Assembly (NCBI GenBank): GCA_910578575.1
Contig: CAJTQP010000028.1
Coordinates: 1-29,185 of the forward strand
Source of the DNA: an uncultured Oscillospiraceae bacterium
GTDB taxonomy: Bacteria > Bacillota > Clostridia > Oscillospirales > Oscillospiraceae
Length of the DNA: 29,185 nucleotides
Reading direction: 5' to 3'
This document shows, in pieces, positions 14,985 through 22,113 of the stretch (the first letter of the stretch is position 1; each line of letters opens with the position of its first letter). The notes beneath the pieces were generated by a model that worked only from the letters and a program-made list of their open reading frames with translations, was not told where the DNA came from and did not search any database. The translations under genes and the position numbers were made by a program.

Positions 14985-15244
14985 CCACCTTTTTCAGACG
15001 AAGCGCGGAGCCGTCGTGAGCAGCGGGCTAAGACCCGGAGCGCAGGCGAAGCCCAAGAAGGGGCCGCAGGCCCCGGATGGGTTCGCCGGAGTCGGAGGGG
15101 CTTAGAACCGCGTCGCGAACAGGCGCAGCGTGACAACAAAGGTGGCGAGATCCAGGAGCAGAGCTCCTGGCGGAGTGCAGAGGCAGCGCCTCTGCCGGGT
15201 GCGGGCAGCGCCCGCAAAGGCCGATGTTTCGCAGAAACGAGGCC
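14985..15244. repeat. GC-rich array of perfect tri-loop hairpins
   Basis: This non-coding stretch packs at least five perfect hairpins, mostly with 3-nt loops: 15060-15074 (6 bp, loop GCA), 15152-15170 (8 bp, loop AGA), 15177-15195 (8 bp, loop AGC), 15200-15216 (7 bp, loop AGC) and 15226-15238 (5 bp, loop GCA). The last is enclosed by GGCC/GGCC at 15219-15222 and 15241-15244. CCACCTTT (14985-14992) pairs with AAAGGTGG (15138-15145), a long-range closing stem around the first part. Stops and low complexity argue against coding. It looks like an intergenic repeat family or a structured RNA; copy number cannot be seen here. Confidence 0.7.
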
Positions 15245-15277
15245 CCCTGTTTGCCACACATCTGCCTAGCGGGACGA

Positions 15278-15586
15278 TCAAGAGGAAACTTCGATTTTTT
15301 CTCGATACAACTCCCCGTGAAACACGTCGATCATGATCCTTGCGCCCAGGCGGAACCCGTCAATAAACATTTCTGAAAGCTCATACGACATAGTTTCATT
15401 CTGTTCCTCCAGAAGTTTCTCAAACTGCTGGGCCATCGGAGGGCCTAGTTCAGCAAGGGCGTCAGAGAAGTCATGACAATGCCGGGAATACTCATGGCTG
15501 ATTGTTTGGTATTCTTTGCTTTTGGGGGCGTATTGCTCGGCGGGATAAAGTTTGCCGTCATACAAGGCTTGTAGTATACTTTTCAT
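15278..15586 (-). CDS. Small DUF6809-like protein
   Basis: 102-aa acidic helical protein beginning MKSILQALYDGKLYPAEQ and ending in a FIDGFRLGARIMIDVFHGEL segment; both ends resemble the DUF6809 family of Clostridia, which I assign with moderate confidence. The middle is a charged, probably coiled-coil helix (about 28-75). No membrane span, signal or catalytic motif is seen. AAGGA lies just ahead of the ATG. Such proteins are common near mobile or accessory loci; here an XRE regulator is divergently encoded 288 bp away, and the 3' end runs straight into the hairpin array, which may serve as its transcript end. Function unknown. Confidence 0.65.
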   Translation of the reverse strand: MKSILQALYDGKLYPAEQYAPKSKEYQTISHEYSRHCHDFSDALAELGPPMAQQFEKLLEEQNETMSYELSEMFIDGFRLGARIMIDVFHGELYREKIEVSS

Positions 15587-15702
15587 GTTCCTTAGTATCC
15601 TTTGAGGTTAAATATCTAATTTTATTCTGAGCGTAGTCAAAACGCCAGTCTTGACCAGATGATGGAACTGTGGTATTTTAATTTTGTAAATTTTCTTGAT
15701 TT

Positions 15703-15720
15703 GCCCGGTTGCTGCCGGGC
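15703..15720 (+). other. Isolated GC hairpin in an AT-rich intergenic region
   Basis: 6-bp stem GCCCGG/CCGGGC (15703-15708 with 15715-15720) followed on the plus strand by a loosely T-rich stretch. It could be a weak terminator, but no plus-strand gene ends there, so the role is open. Confidence 0.3.
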
Positions 15721-15791
15721 ATTTCTTCTATTGCCTGGGGTGCCCGCAACTGTATGCGCACTTTCTCCTTTCTTGCTGAGCTTGATGCGGC

Positions 15792-15844
15792 CTTTAGTTC
15801 ATGTCATGTTTAAATGATAACATGGTCTTTAGTTCGTATCAATG
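15792..15844. promoter_or_regulatory. Candidate operator region of the XRE regulator
   Basis: Two direct repeats beginning CTTTAGTTC (15792-15808 and 15827-15844, 35-bp period) flank an inverted repeat CATGTT-N8-AACATG (15805-15824). A minus-strand TTGATA-17 bp-TATCAT promoter also falls across this block. This fits a small XRE protein controlling its own divergent intergenic region. The rest of 15587-15874 shows nothing further. Confidence 0.45.
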
Positions 15845-15874
15845 CTTTTTTAGAAATTTTTCGGGGGTATTGAT

Positions 15875-16093
15875 ATGGCCAATTTCGCAGAACGTATCAT
15901 ACAGATTAAAAATGAAAAGAATATGAAACAAAAAGACATTGCGACTGGTATAGGAGTACACATTCGGACTTATCAGTATTACGAAAAGGGCCAAAAGGAA
16001 CCAACGCTTTCTGTCCTTGTTGCCTTAGCTGATTACTTTAATGTATCTCTGGATTACTTGGTGGGCCGCAGCGATGACCCAGCCCGGTATTGA
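15875..16093 (+). CDS. XRE/Cro-type helix-turn-helix regulator
   Basis: 72-aa single-domain DNA-binding protein. The helix-turn-helix spans about 18-60: MKQKDIATGIGVHIRTYQYYEKGQKEPTLSVLVALADYF, followed by the frequent tail VSLDYLVGRSDD. There is no dimerisation or peptidase domain. Codons are AT-rich (many AAA, AAT, GTA, TTT), unlike the GC-rich genes on both sides, which suggests acquisition from another source, for example a decayed mobile element. The ribosome site (GGGGGT) is weak but well spaced. It probably represses itself at the repeats in 15792-15844 and possibly the divergent DUF6809-like gene. Confidence 0.88.
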   Translation: MANFAERIIQIKNEKNMKQKDIATGIGVHIRTYQYYEKGQKEPTLSVLVALADYFNVSLDYLVGRSDDPARY

Positions 16094-16154
16094 CAGCCCC
16101 AAACCTACTGAAACGGGACTTTTTATTTCAAGAAGACTTCTTTCAGGTCCTCGC

Positions 16155-16365
16155 CCAATGGCTCCTTTTGAAAGGAGCTCCCGGCGAAGCCGGGTGAGGA
16201 TTGACTCCGGGCACAAAACGTGGTTCTCTTACCATGTCGTGAGGGGGCACCCGCCGGGGGAACATCGCATGGTTCTCCTCCTGTGTCCTAGAGGGCACTC
16301 ACACTTCTGGGAATCACCCGTCACGGGCTGCGCCGTGACACCCTCTTTGGAAAAGAGGGCTTTTG
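16155..16365. mobile_element. MITE-like element with double-hairpin inverted ends
   Basis: The left end has a perfect hairpin GCTCCTTT/AAAGGAGC (16161-16178) then CCCGGC-GAA-GCCGGG (16180-16194). The right end, read in reverse complement, has CCCTCTTT/AAAGAGGG (16341-16359) then GTCACGG/CCGTGAC (16320-16339). Order and shape are the same, with similar joining bases, so the ends form an imperfect inverted repeat of about 50 bp. Inside, a segment starting TGGTTCTC is directly repeated with 49-bp period (16221 and 16270). No coding capacity and no transposase are seen. This reads as a non-autonomous repeat; mobility is inferred. Confidence 0.6.
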
Positions 16366-16412
16366 GTGGGGGCCTTCCACGTCATCTTTTTTAGTTTAAT
16401 AAGATAGGTTAA

Positions 16413-16440
16413 AAGGACAAGCTTTCTCCAGCTTGTCCTT
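16413..16440. other. Perfect 11-bp hairpin abutting the rarD promoter
   Basis: Arms 16413-16423 and 16430-16440 with a 6-nt loop. The last two bases are the first two of the rarD -35 box. On the minus strand it is followed by TTTT, so it could end antisense transcripts; on the plus strand it could insulate rarD from the upstream islet. Confidence 0.5.
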
Positions 16441-16467
16441 GACAGTCCATTCTCCCACACCTATAAT
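16439..16467 (+). promoter_or_regulatory. Consensus promoter of rarD
   Basis: TTGACA (16439-16444), 17-bp spacer, TATAAT (16462-16467): perfect at all twelve positions, about 60 bp before the start codon. Confidence 0.9.
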
Positions 16468-16487
16468 ACTCATCATTACGACAAACA

Positions 16488-16509
16488 CGCCCCGTTGCAA
16501 AACGGGGCG
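16488..16509 (+). other. Tetraloop hairpin in the rarD leader
   Basis: Perfect 9-bp stem (16488-16496 with 16501-16509) capped by GCAA, a GNRA tetraloop, ending a few bases before the AAAGGGAG ribosome site. It may stabilise the message or tune initiation. Confidence 0.5.
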
Positions 16510-16527
16510 CGGAAAGGGAGTTTTTTC

Positions 16528-17472
16528 ATGGGACATCGCAAGCGTCTGAGCCTGGCTACGGTCACGGGTTCCTATGTGCTCTGGGGGCTGCTGCCCATTT
16601 TCTGGGGCTTTTTGGCTTCGGTGAACTCGGTGTATGTTCTGGCCCAACGCATTCTCTGGTCCATGGTGTTCATGGGCCTGTACATGTTGGTAAAGCGCCA
16701 GTGGGGGGAGATCCGGGCGGCCTTCCGCAGCAGGAAGGTGGTGGGACTGAGCTTTGTCTGCGGGGTACTCATCACCTTCAACTGGGGGATGTACATCTAT
16801 TCCGTCAACAGTGGCCACGTGCTGGAGGGCAGCATGGGCTACTTCATCGAGCCGGTGCTGGTGGGGCTCATCGGCATTATCGCCTTTCGGGAACGGCCCT
16901 CCCTGGCGGAGAACCTCACGTTGTTCTGTGCCGCGGCGGGGGTGATCTACCTGATCGTCCGCACCGGGGAGGTGCCCATGCTGGCCCTGCTCATCGGCCT
17001 GCCCTTTGCCATCTACGGGGCAGTGAAGAAGAATTTGGACCTGAGCGCCCAGGCGTCGCTGTTCCTGGAGACCCTGTTCATGATCCCCTTTGCCCTGGGC
17101 TTCTCCCTCTGGTGGCAAAACCGCCTGGGGGGGCTGGAGCCGGTGCTGGATGGGGCCTCCTTCTGGTTGCTGCCCGCCTGTGGCGTGGCCACTTCGGTGC
17201 CCCTGCTGTTGTTCAACATGGGGGTGAAGGAGACCCCCTACTATTTCACCGGCATCCTCATGTATATCAACCCCACCCTGCAATTCCTCATGGGCCTGTT
17301 CTATTTCCGAGAGGCGCTGGACCGGGACCGGCTGATCGCCTTTATTATGATCTGGGTGGGCATCCTCTTCACCATCGGGGAGAAGGTGGTCCTGATGCTC
17401 CGAGAACGGAAGAAGGTCAAGGCGCTGATCCAGGCGTCGAAAGACGCAGCGTTACAGGACCGCGTGCCGTAA
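16528..17472 (+). CDS. rarD: EamA-family transporter RarD
   Basis: Integral membrane protein of 314 aa with ten predicted spans, two EamA (DMT) repeats. RarD-type features: GSYVLWGLLPIFWGFLASVNSVYVLAQRILWS at the N-terminus, the conserved WGMYIYSVNSGHVLEGSMGYFIEP stretch in the first repeat, and GILMYINPTLQFLMG in the second. RarD proteins are named for chloramphenicol sensitivity but transport is poorly defined. I place the start at 16528 because AAAGGGAG lies seven bases before it; the frame extends eleven codons farther to a TTG inside a leader hairpin and is rejected. The last 56 bases overlap, in antisense, the 3' end of sfsA. Confidence 0.93.
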   Translation: MGHRKRLSLATVTGSYVLWGLLPIFWGFLASVNSVYVLAQRILWSMVFMGLYMLVKRQWGEIRAAFRSRKVVGLSFVCGVLITFNWGMYIYSVNSGHVLEGSMGYFIEPVLVGLIGIIAFRERPSLAENLTLFCAAAGVIYLIVRTGEVPMLALLIGLPFAIYGAVKKNLDLSAQASLFLETLFMIPFALGFSLWWQNRLGGLEPVLDGASFWLLPACGVATSVPLLLFNMGVKETPYYFTGILMYINPTLQFLMGLFYFREALDRDRLIAFIMIWVGILFTIGEKVVLMLRERKKVKALIQASKDAALQDRVP

Positions 17473-18118
17473 TGGAAGCTTCCGTTACGGTACAGTCCAG
17501 CGCCAGGACCTGCACCCCCGCCTGAACGGCTTCCCGGAGTGCCTCGCCAAAGGCCGGATGGGTGCGGTCGTTGGGGGAGAAGAAGTCTACCCCCTCCATC
17601 TGGACAATAAAGCAGACAGCGGCCTCATACCCCGCTGACAAGCAGGCGGTGAGGCCCCGGAGATGTTTGACCCCGCGTTCGGTGGGCGCATCGGGGAAGT
17701 AGACGGCGCCGTTTTCTTCCAAGGTCACGCCCTTGACCTCCACGAAGCCCTTCCGCTCCCCGGCGGTCCAGAAGAAGTCGAAGCGGGAGTCGCCAAAGCG
17801 CTGCTCTGCTTTCAGGGTGGTGAGCCCCGGCACGAACTGTCCCGCCTGGGCCCATTGGGCAAAGACGGCGTTGGGGGCCTGGGCGTCCATGTTGATGAGG
17901 CGGCTGCCCTTCTCCACGGCGATGAGGTCGTATGCGGTCTTGCGCTGGGGGTTGCCGCTTTTGGTGAGCCAGACCTGGGCCCCAGGTACCAACAATTCCC
18001 GGCAGCGGCCGGTGTTTTTTACGTGAACCGTCACCTCCTGCCCCGCCAGGTCCACCTGGGCCACGAAGCGGTTGGGGCGGGAGAGGAAACGGGCGGGGAC
18101 GGTATTGGGATAGGTCAA
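17417..18118 (-). CDS. sfsA: DNA/RNA nuclease SfsA (sugar fermentation stimulation protein)
   Basis: 233-aa SfsA homologue, close to the 234 aa of the E. coli protein. Motifs: RFLSRPNRFVAQV near the start, VHVKNTGRCRELLVPGAQVWL (nucleic-acid-binding OB-like part), then the PD-(D/E)xK-like nuclease core SRFDFFWTAGERKGFVEVKGVTLEENG, followed by FPDAPTERGVKHL. The start is TTG at 18118: AAAGGAGG sits 8 bp before it, and in-frame ATG codons upstream lie in the promoter's -10 (18141-18146) and so cannot be translated from it. The gene converges on rarD with a 56-bp coding overlap and diverges from glpK with a 67-bp gap. The physiological substrate is unsettled in the family. Confidence 0.92.
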   Translation of the reverse strand: MTYPNTVPARFLSRPNRFVAQVDLAGQEVTVHVKNTGRCRELLVPGAQVWLTKSGNPQRKTAYDLIAVEKGSRLINMDAQAPNAVFAQWAQAGQFVPGLTTLKAEQRFGDSRFDFFWTAGERKGFVEVKGVTLEENGAVYFPDAPTERGVKHLRGLTACLSAGYEAAVCFIVQMEGVDFFSPNDRTHPAFGEALREAVQAGVQVLALDCTVTEASITARGPVTLRLSTPGSAP

Positions 18119-18140
18119 GGGAAGCACCTCCTTTGCCTCC

Positions 18141-18169
18141 ATGATACCCGTCCCGAAACCATTCGTCAA
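18141..18169 (-). promoter_or_regulatory. Promoter of sfsA
   Basis: Minus-strand TTGACG (18164-18169), 17-bp spacer, TATCAT (18141-18146), giving a leader of about 20 nt before the TTG start at 18118. No clear promoter for the divergent glpK is visible in the same gap. Confidence 0.75.
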
Positions 18170-18185
18170 GATTGAGAGGGACGCC

Positions 18186-19682
18186 ATGAAGGACTATTTG
18201 TTGGCCCTGGACCAGGGCACCACCAGCTCACGGGCCATCCTGTTTGCCAAGACTGGGGAGATCGTGGCCTCGGCTCAGATCCCCTTTGCCCAGCACTATC
18301 CAAAGCCCGGCTGGGTGGAGCACGACCCCCAGGCGCTGCTGGACAGCCAGTGTCAGGCCGCCGCCCAGTGCGTGGAGAAAAGCGGCGTGGAGCTGGGGGA
18401 GATCGCCGCCGTGGGCCTGGCCAACCAGCGGGAGACGGCCTTATTGTGGGAGCGCAAGACGGGAAAGCCGGTGGGCCGGGCCATCGTCTGGCAGTGCCGC
18501 CGGACGGCGGAGTTCTGCACCCAACTCCAGGAACAGGGCTATGGGGAGGCCATCCGGGCCAAGACGGGCCTGCTGCCCGACGCCTATTTCTCCGGCACCA
18601 AGTACCGCTGGCTGTTGGACCATATCCCCGGTGCCCGGCAGCGGGCCCAGGCAGGGGAGCTGCTGTGCGGGACGGTGGACAGTTGGCTGCTGTGGAACCT
18701 CACTGGCGGGCAGGTCCACGCCTCGGACGTCTCCAACTGCTGCCGGACCATGCTCTTTGATATCCACAGGGGCTGCTGGGACGAGGACTTGTGCCACCTC
18801 TTAGACGTGCCCATGGACTGCCTCCCGAAGCCGGTGGAGAACAGCGGGAATTTGGGGGTGATCGCCCCTGGGGTCCCCCATCTGGAGGCCCTGGCGGGCC
18901 TGCCGGTATGCGGCATGGCAGGGGACCAGCAGGCGGCCCTCTTTGGCCAGGGCTGCTTTGCGCCGGGGCAGTTGAAGAGCACCTACGGTACCGGCTGTTT
19001 TACCCTCCTGAACACAGGGTCCAAGGCGGCGGACGCCAAGTCCGGCCTGCTGAGCTGCATCGGCTGGACCTTGCAGGGCAAGACCGCCTACGTGTTGGAG
19101 GGGAGCGTCTTCAACGCCGGGTCCTCCATCCAGTGGCTGCGGGACGAGCTGGGCTTGATCCAGACCTCCCATGAATGCGACATCTTAGCGGAGCAGGTGA
19201 CGGACAACGGCGGGGTGTACTTGGTGTCGGCCTTTACGGGCCTGGGTGCGCCCCACTGGGATATGTACGCCCGTGGGACGGTCCTGGGCCTCACCCGTGG
19301 CAGCACCAAGGCCCACCTGTGCCGGGCAGTGCTGGAGGGGATCGCCTACCAGAATGCGGACCTCATCACTGCCATGGAGGCAGACGGAGGGCAGAAGGTG
19401 AGCGTCCTCCGGGTGGACGGCGGCGCCAGCGTCAGCGACTTCATGATGCAGTTCCAGGCGGATTTGCTCCGGGTCCCTGTGGAGCGGCCAAAGGTGGTGG
19501 AGACCACCGCCTGGGGGGCTGCCTGCCTGGCGGGCCTGGGTGTGGGACTGTGGAAGGACCTGGCGCAGTTGGAGCACCTGCGCTGCCTAGATCAGACCTA
19601 TCGACCCCAAACCGACCGCAGCGGGGACTATGCCCGCTGGCACAAAGCGGTGGAGCGGGCGAAGGATTGGGAAGAACATTAA
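18186..19682 (+). CDS. glpK: Glycerol kinase
   Basis: FGGY-family kinase that phosphorylates glycerol to sn-glycerol-3-phosphate with ATP. 498 aa from the ATG at 18186, preceded by GAGAGGG; upstream in-frame extension is rejected. Motifs: LALDQGTTSSRAILF (phosphate 1), GWVEHDP, LANQRETALLWERKTG, IVWQCRRTAEFC, YFSGTKYRWLLD, GTVDSWLLWNLTGG, AGDQQAALFGQ, STYGTGCF, AFTGLGAPHWDMYARG and LRVDGGASVSDFMMQFQADLL. The histidine loop phosphorylated by HPr in enterococcal GlpK is not conserved as such (a His lies one residue off in GVPHLEAL), so PTS control is uncertain. No glpF or glpD is adjacent. A strong hairpin follows. Confidence 0.97.
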   Translation: MKDYLLALDQGTTSSRAILFAKTGEIVASAQIPFAQHYPKPGWVEHDPQALLDSQCQAAAQCVEKSGVELGEIAAVGLANQRETALLWERKTGKPVGRAIVWQCRRTAEFCTQLQEQGYGEAIRAKTGLLPDAYFSGTKYRWLLDHIPGARQRAQAGELLCGTVDSWLLWNLTGGQVHASDVSNCCRTMLFDIHRGCWDEDLCHLLDVPMDCLPKPVENSGNLGVIAPGVPHLEALAGLPVCGMAGDQQAALFGQGCFAPGQLKSTYGTGCFTLLNTGSKAADAKSGLLSCIGWTLQGKTAYVLEGSVFNAGSSIQWLRDELGLIQTSHECDILAEQVTDNGGVYLVSAFTGLGAPHWDMYARGTVLGLTRGSTKAHLCRAVLEGIAYQNADLITAMEADGGQKVSVLRVDGGASVSDFMMQFQADLLRVPVERPKVVETTAWGAACLAGLGVGLWKDLAQLEHLRCLDQTYRPQTDRSGDYARWHKAVERAKDWEEH

Positions 19683-19727
19683 AAACGACGGGGACAAGCA
19701 GACCAACGCGCTGCTTGTCCCCGTCGT
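19681..19727 (-). terminator. Strong terminator between glpK and the convergent 101-aa gene
   Basis: Perfect 17-bp stem (19685-19701 with 19711-19727, 9-nt loop). The T-tract is on the minus strand (19684-19681), so it ends the two-component/101-aa unit; on the plus strand it begins three bases after the glpK stop and may act without a T-run. Confidence 0.88.
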
Positions 19728-19728
19728 G

Positions 19729-20034
19729 TTACCCTTCGGAATAGGGCTGGAAGGAGATGCGGTACCCGGCGGGGTCCGGCTCCACGGTGTAGGCACCGGG
19801 GGCGGGGGCCGGGGGTGTTTCCTGGTAGCTGTCCAGGCGGGGGGCCGCCTTGGCCTTTTGCAGCTGGGTGGAGACCTCCTCCAGGGCCTCATCCACCACC
19901 GCTTGCAGTTGGGTGGGGGCGGCGGCACCGTCAGGGGTGGTGGCCTTGAGGAGCAGGGCCTGGTTTTCCAGCATCAGCTTCTGGGTTTGCAGGGCCGCCT
20001 GACGGGCGGCATCGGGACGTAGTGTGACCGACAT
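19729..20034 (-). CDS. Unknown 101-aa protein
   Basis: I do not recognise this protein. It starts MSVTLRPDAARQAALQTQKLM after a strong AAGGGAGGA ribosome site. Residues 8-70 are alanine/glutamine/leucine-rich and helical, probably coiled coil; 70-80 is proline-rich; and the C-terminus GAYTVEPDPAGYRISFQPYSEG has a beta-like, aromatic pattern. There is no signal peptide or membrane span. It follows the sensor-kinase gene by 104 bp on the same strand and is closed by the terminator at 19681-19727, so it may be the last gene of the two-component operon. The ribosome site and GC-typical codons make it likely real. Confidence 0.65.
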   Translation of the reverse strand: MSVTLRPDAARQAALQTQKLMLENQALLLKATTPDGAAAPTQLQAVVDEALEEVSTQLQKAKAAPRLDSYQETPPAPAPGAYTVEPDPAGYRISFQPYSEG

Positions 20035-20138
20035 GATGATTCCTCCCTTTCGATGGTTCTGTTGCTTCTATCGGGTAGGAGGTACCGAGGGAAAAGGGGG
20101 ACTGCACATACGGGCCCGCAGGCTGCGTAAACGGTCGG

Positions 20139-21374
20139 TTACCCCGGCGGCGCACAGAGCAGAACGCGGATACAGAACCGCCCCGCTGCCTGCTGGATCT
20201 GGACGGTTCCCTGATACTGCGCCGCAATGCGCCGGACATTCTGTAAGCCGGTACCCTCTCGGAGCGGCCCACCGGAAGCCATTGCGTTGGTAGCCTCAAT
20301 GAACAGGAGCGTCCCGCGGGCCCTGCTGTCCAGGGAGAGCCAACGTTCCCCTGGGGCCAACGGCTGGTAAGCGTGGATGGCGTTGTCCAGGAGGTTGGCG
20401 AAGAGGGCGCACAAAGCCAATTCATCCAGACGGAAGGTCGGGGGGATGGAGATGTTGCAGTCTGCTTGGATGCCGCAGGCCTCCGCCTGGGCCAATTTCT
20501 CCCGGAGCAAGGCGTCTAAGGCGGCGAATCCGGTGGCTGGGACGGCCTTGGGGGTGGGGCTGGAACGGTGCAGCCTGGCGGCATAGCGTTGGGCCGCCGG
20601 GTAGTCCTGTTCCTGGAGCAGGGAGGAGAGGACCAGAAGGTGGTTGTCGACGTCGTGCTGAAAGGAGGCGTAGCAGGCGGCCTGGGCCTGGGCTTCCTCC
20701 AGACAGAGCTGTTGGCCTTGGAGCTGGCGGTGCAGGAGGGTGAGCCGGCCGAAGAGCCGAAGCAGAAGGAACAGCACCGCCACCCCGCCGGCGGTGGCCA
20801 AAGCCAGGAAAAGCAGCCCCTCCAAACCCAGTGCCCCCAGGCGGGGCTCAAACTGGCGGCTGTCCAGCCCCAGGGCCCCGCGAAGGCTGAAGAGCATCCA
20901 GACGCAGGGGAGCAGGAGGACAGCGGGGGAGCCGGGCTGCCCTGGGAGGAAACACCGCTGGCTCACCCGTAGTGCGGAGAAGAGCGCGGCATTCCCCAAC
21001 AGGCAGAGAGTGCATTGGAACAAAGTTCCCCAGATAGGGGAGGGGAGGACCCCGGCGGCCCAGGACATGGCCAGGGCGGAGAAGCTCTCCAGGAAGCTCA
21101 CAAGGGTGAACAGTACCGCCAACGGAGGCAGGAGGAGGGACCAGGACAGGCGGCAGGCCAGCTTGGCGAAGAGTAGGGCGAACCCCACGGCGAGAAAAAA
21201 TCCGCCGGGGATTTGATATCTCAGCACCAAAAGTGTTATACTACTGTTGACCGCCAGCCAGAGGGGGAAGTGGGGGCTTTTCTCTACGCCGGTCGCTTGA
21301 AGCAAAAAGCGAAAGGCCAGCCAGTAGGTCAAGCCGTTGGAGCAGAGCCAGAAGAGGGCCATAGGAAGCGTCAT
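20139..21374 (-). CDS. Sensor histidine kinase, GHKL/AgrC-like
   Basis: 411-aa membrane kinase. About six spans fill residues 1-205 (roughly 5-28, 38-70, 76-105, 115-137, 150-168, 185-208). The dimerisation region carries His240 in FQHDVDNHLLVLSSLL, the HDxxNH form of the HPK10/AgrC class. A GHKL ATPase follows: N-box LCALFANLLDNAIHA (Asn327, Asn331) and G-box REGTGLQNVRRIAAQYQG. It senses an external or membrane signal and phosphorylates the LytTR regulator encoded just upstream, with which its start codon overlaps by four bases. No agrB/agrD or peptide gene is near, so the ligand is unknown; only the pair and class are certain. Confidence 0.9.
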   Translation of the reverse strand: MTLPMALFWLCSNGLTYWLAFRFLLQATGVEKSPHFPLWLAVNSSITLLVLRYQIPGGFFLAVGFALLFAKLACRLSWSLLLPPLAVLFTLVSFLESFSALAMSWAAGVLPSPIWGTLFQCTLCLLGNAALFSALRVSQRCFLPGQPGSPAVLLLPCVWMLFSLRGALGLDSRQFEPRLGALGLEGLLFLALATAGGVAVLFLLLRLFGRLTLLHRQLQGQQLCLEEAQAQAACYASFQHDVDNHLLVLSSLLQEQDYPAAQRYAARLHRSSPTPKAVPATGFAALDALLREKLAQAEACGIQADCNISIPPTFRLDELALCALFANLLDNAIHAYQPLAPGERWLSLDSRARGTLLFIEATNAMASGGPLREGTGLQNVRRIAAQYQGTVQIQQAAGRFCIRVLLCAPPG

Positions 21375-22081
21375 ACCCCGTCACCTCCCCGGCAGCTTTC
21401 CAGGAGTTTTTCCCCAAAGGCCCGCTGCCTGCGCCGGGCTACCAGGACCTTGCTACCGCCCACCACATGGGCCACGCCAGGGGACTTTCCGGTGACGGCG
21501 TGCAGGTTCACCAGATAGCTTTTGTGGCAGCGGAAAAAGTTGGCGGGGAGGGTGGCCTGTAGGGCATCCAGGGTGCCGGGGTAGGGATAGGTACTGCCCA
21601 AGGTATGGACCGTGACCTGGTGCCCTAGGGCCTCGCAGTAGAGGATATCCTTGCACAGGAGTTTGACCCCACCACTGCCTTGAGAGAGCCAGAGGGCAGG
21701 CTGGCTGGTTTGGAGAAGCCGCTGGAGGGCCTTGTCCAGGGCGGGGTAGAGGCTGACCGCTTCCACTGGTTTGAGAAGGTAATGGACGGCATCCAGGTCA
21801 AAGGCCCGGAATACATACTGGGGATACGCGGTGAGGAACAGCACGGGGCAGTCCAGCCCCGCAGCCCGCAGCTGTGCGACGACTTCCATGCCGTCCTGGC
21901 CGGGGAGTTTGATGTCCATGAGGAGCAAGTCCACCGTGGTCCGAGCGGCCCAGAGGGCCTCCCCGTGGGGATAGCGCTGGACTTGGGCCTCCAAGCTCCG
22001 CTGGTACAGGTAGTCTGTGAGGTGGGTTTCCAGTCTGGCCGCGGTATGGGGTTCATCCTCACAGATCGCAATATGCAGCAT
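21371..22081 (-). CDS. LytTR-family response regulator
   Basis: 236 aa from the ATG at 22081. Receiver domain 1-120: acidic pocket ICEDE (Glu8, Asp9), phospho-acceptor Asp56 in LLLMDIKLPGQDG, Thr in FLTAYPQY, Lys in LLKPV. LytTR DNA-binding domain about 135-235: VKLLCKDILYCEALGHQVTVHT, FFRCHKSYLVNLHAV, and basic ARRRQRAFGEKLL. The start is chosen over an ATG five codons earlier because the promoter at 22114-22143 would leave that one almost no leader and GGTGGTGAG precedes the chosen one. First gene of the two-component unit; the kinase follows with an ATGA overlap. Targets are probably direct-repeat sites, not identified here. Confidence 0.93.
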   Translation of the reverse strand: MLHIAICEDEPHTAARLETHLTDYLYQRSLEAQVQRYPHGEALWAARTTVDLLLMDIKLPGQDGMEVVAQLRAAGLDCPVLFLTAYPQYVFRAFDLDAVHYLLKPVEAVSLYPALDKALQRLLQTSQPALWLSQGSGGVKLLCKDILYCEALGHQVTVHTLGSTYPYPGTLDALQATLPANFFRCHKSYLVNLHAVTGKSPGVAHVVGGSKVLVARRRQRAFGEKLLESCRGGDGV

Positions 22082-22113
22082 AGGCTCACCACCCATTAGG
22101 AAAGATCGTCCCC

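Noticed and set aside
14985..15244. CRISPR array
   Set aside because: Repeats are different palindromes without a common direct-repeat unit or spacers of even length; no cas genes.
14972..15336. Small open frames on both strands within the hairpin array
   Set aside because: No ribosome sites; apparent codons are produced by GC-rich palindromes.
16041..16394. 117-codon frame across the MITE-like element
   Set aside because: Starts inside the XRE gene in another frame and spans hairpin ends; no protein family likeness.
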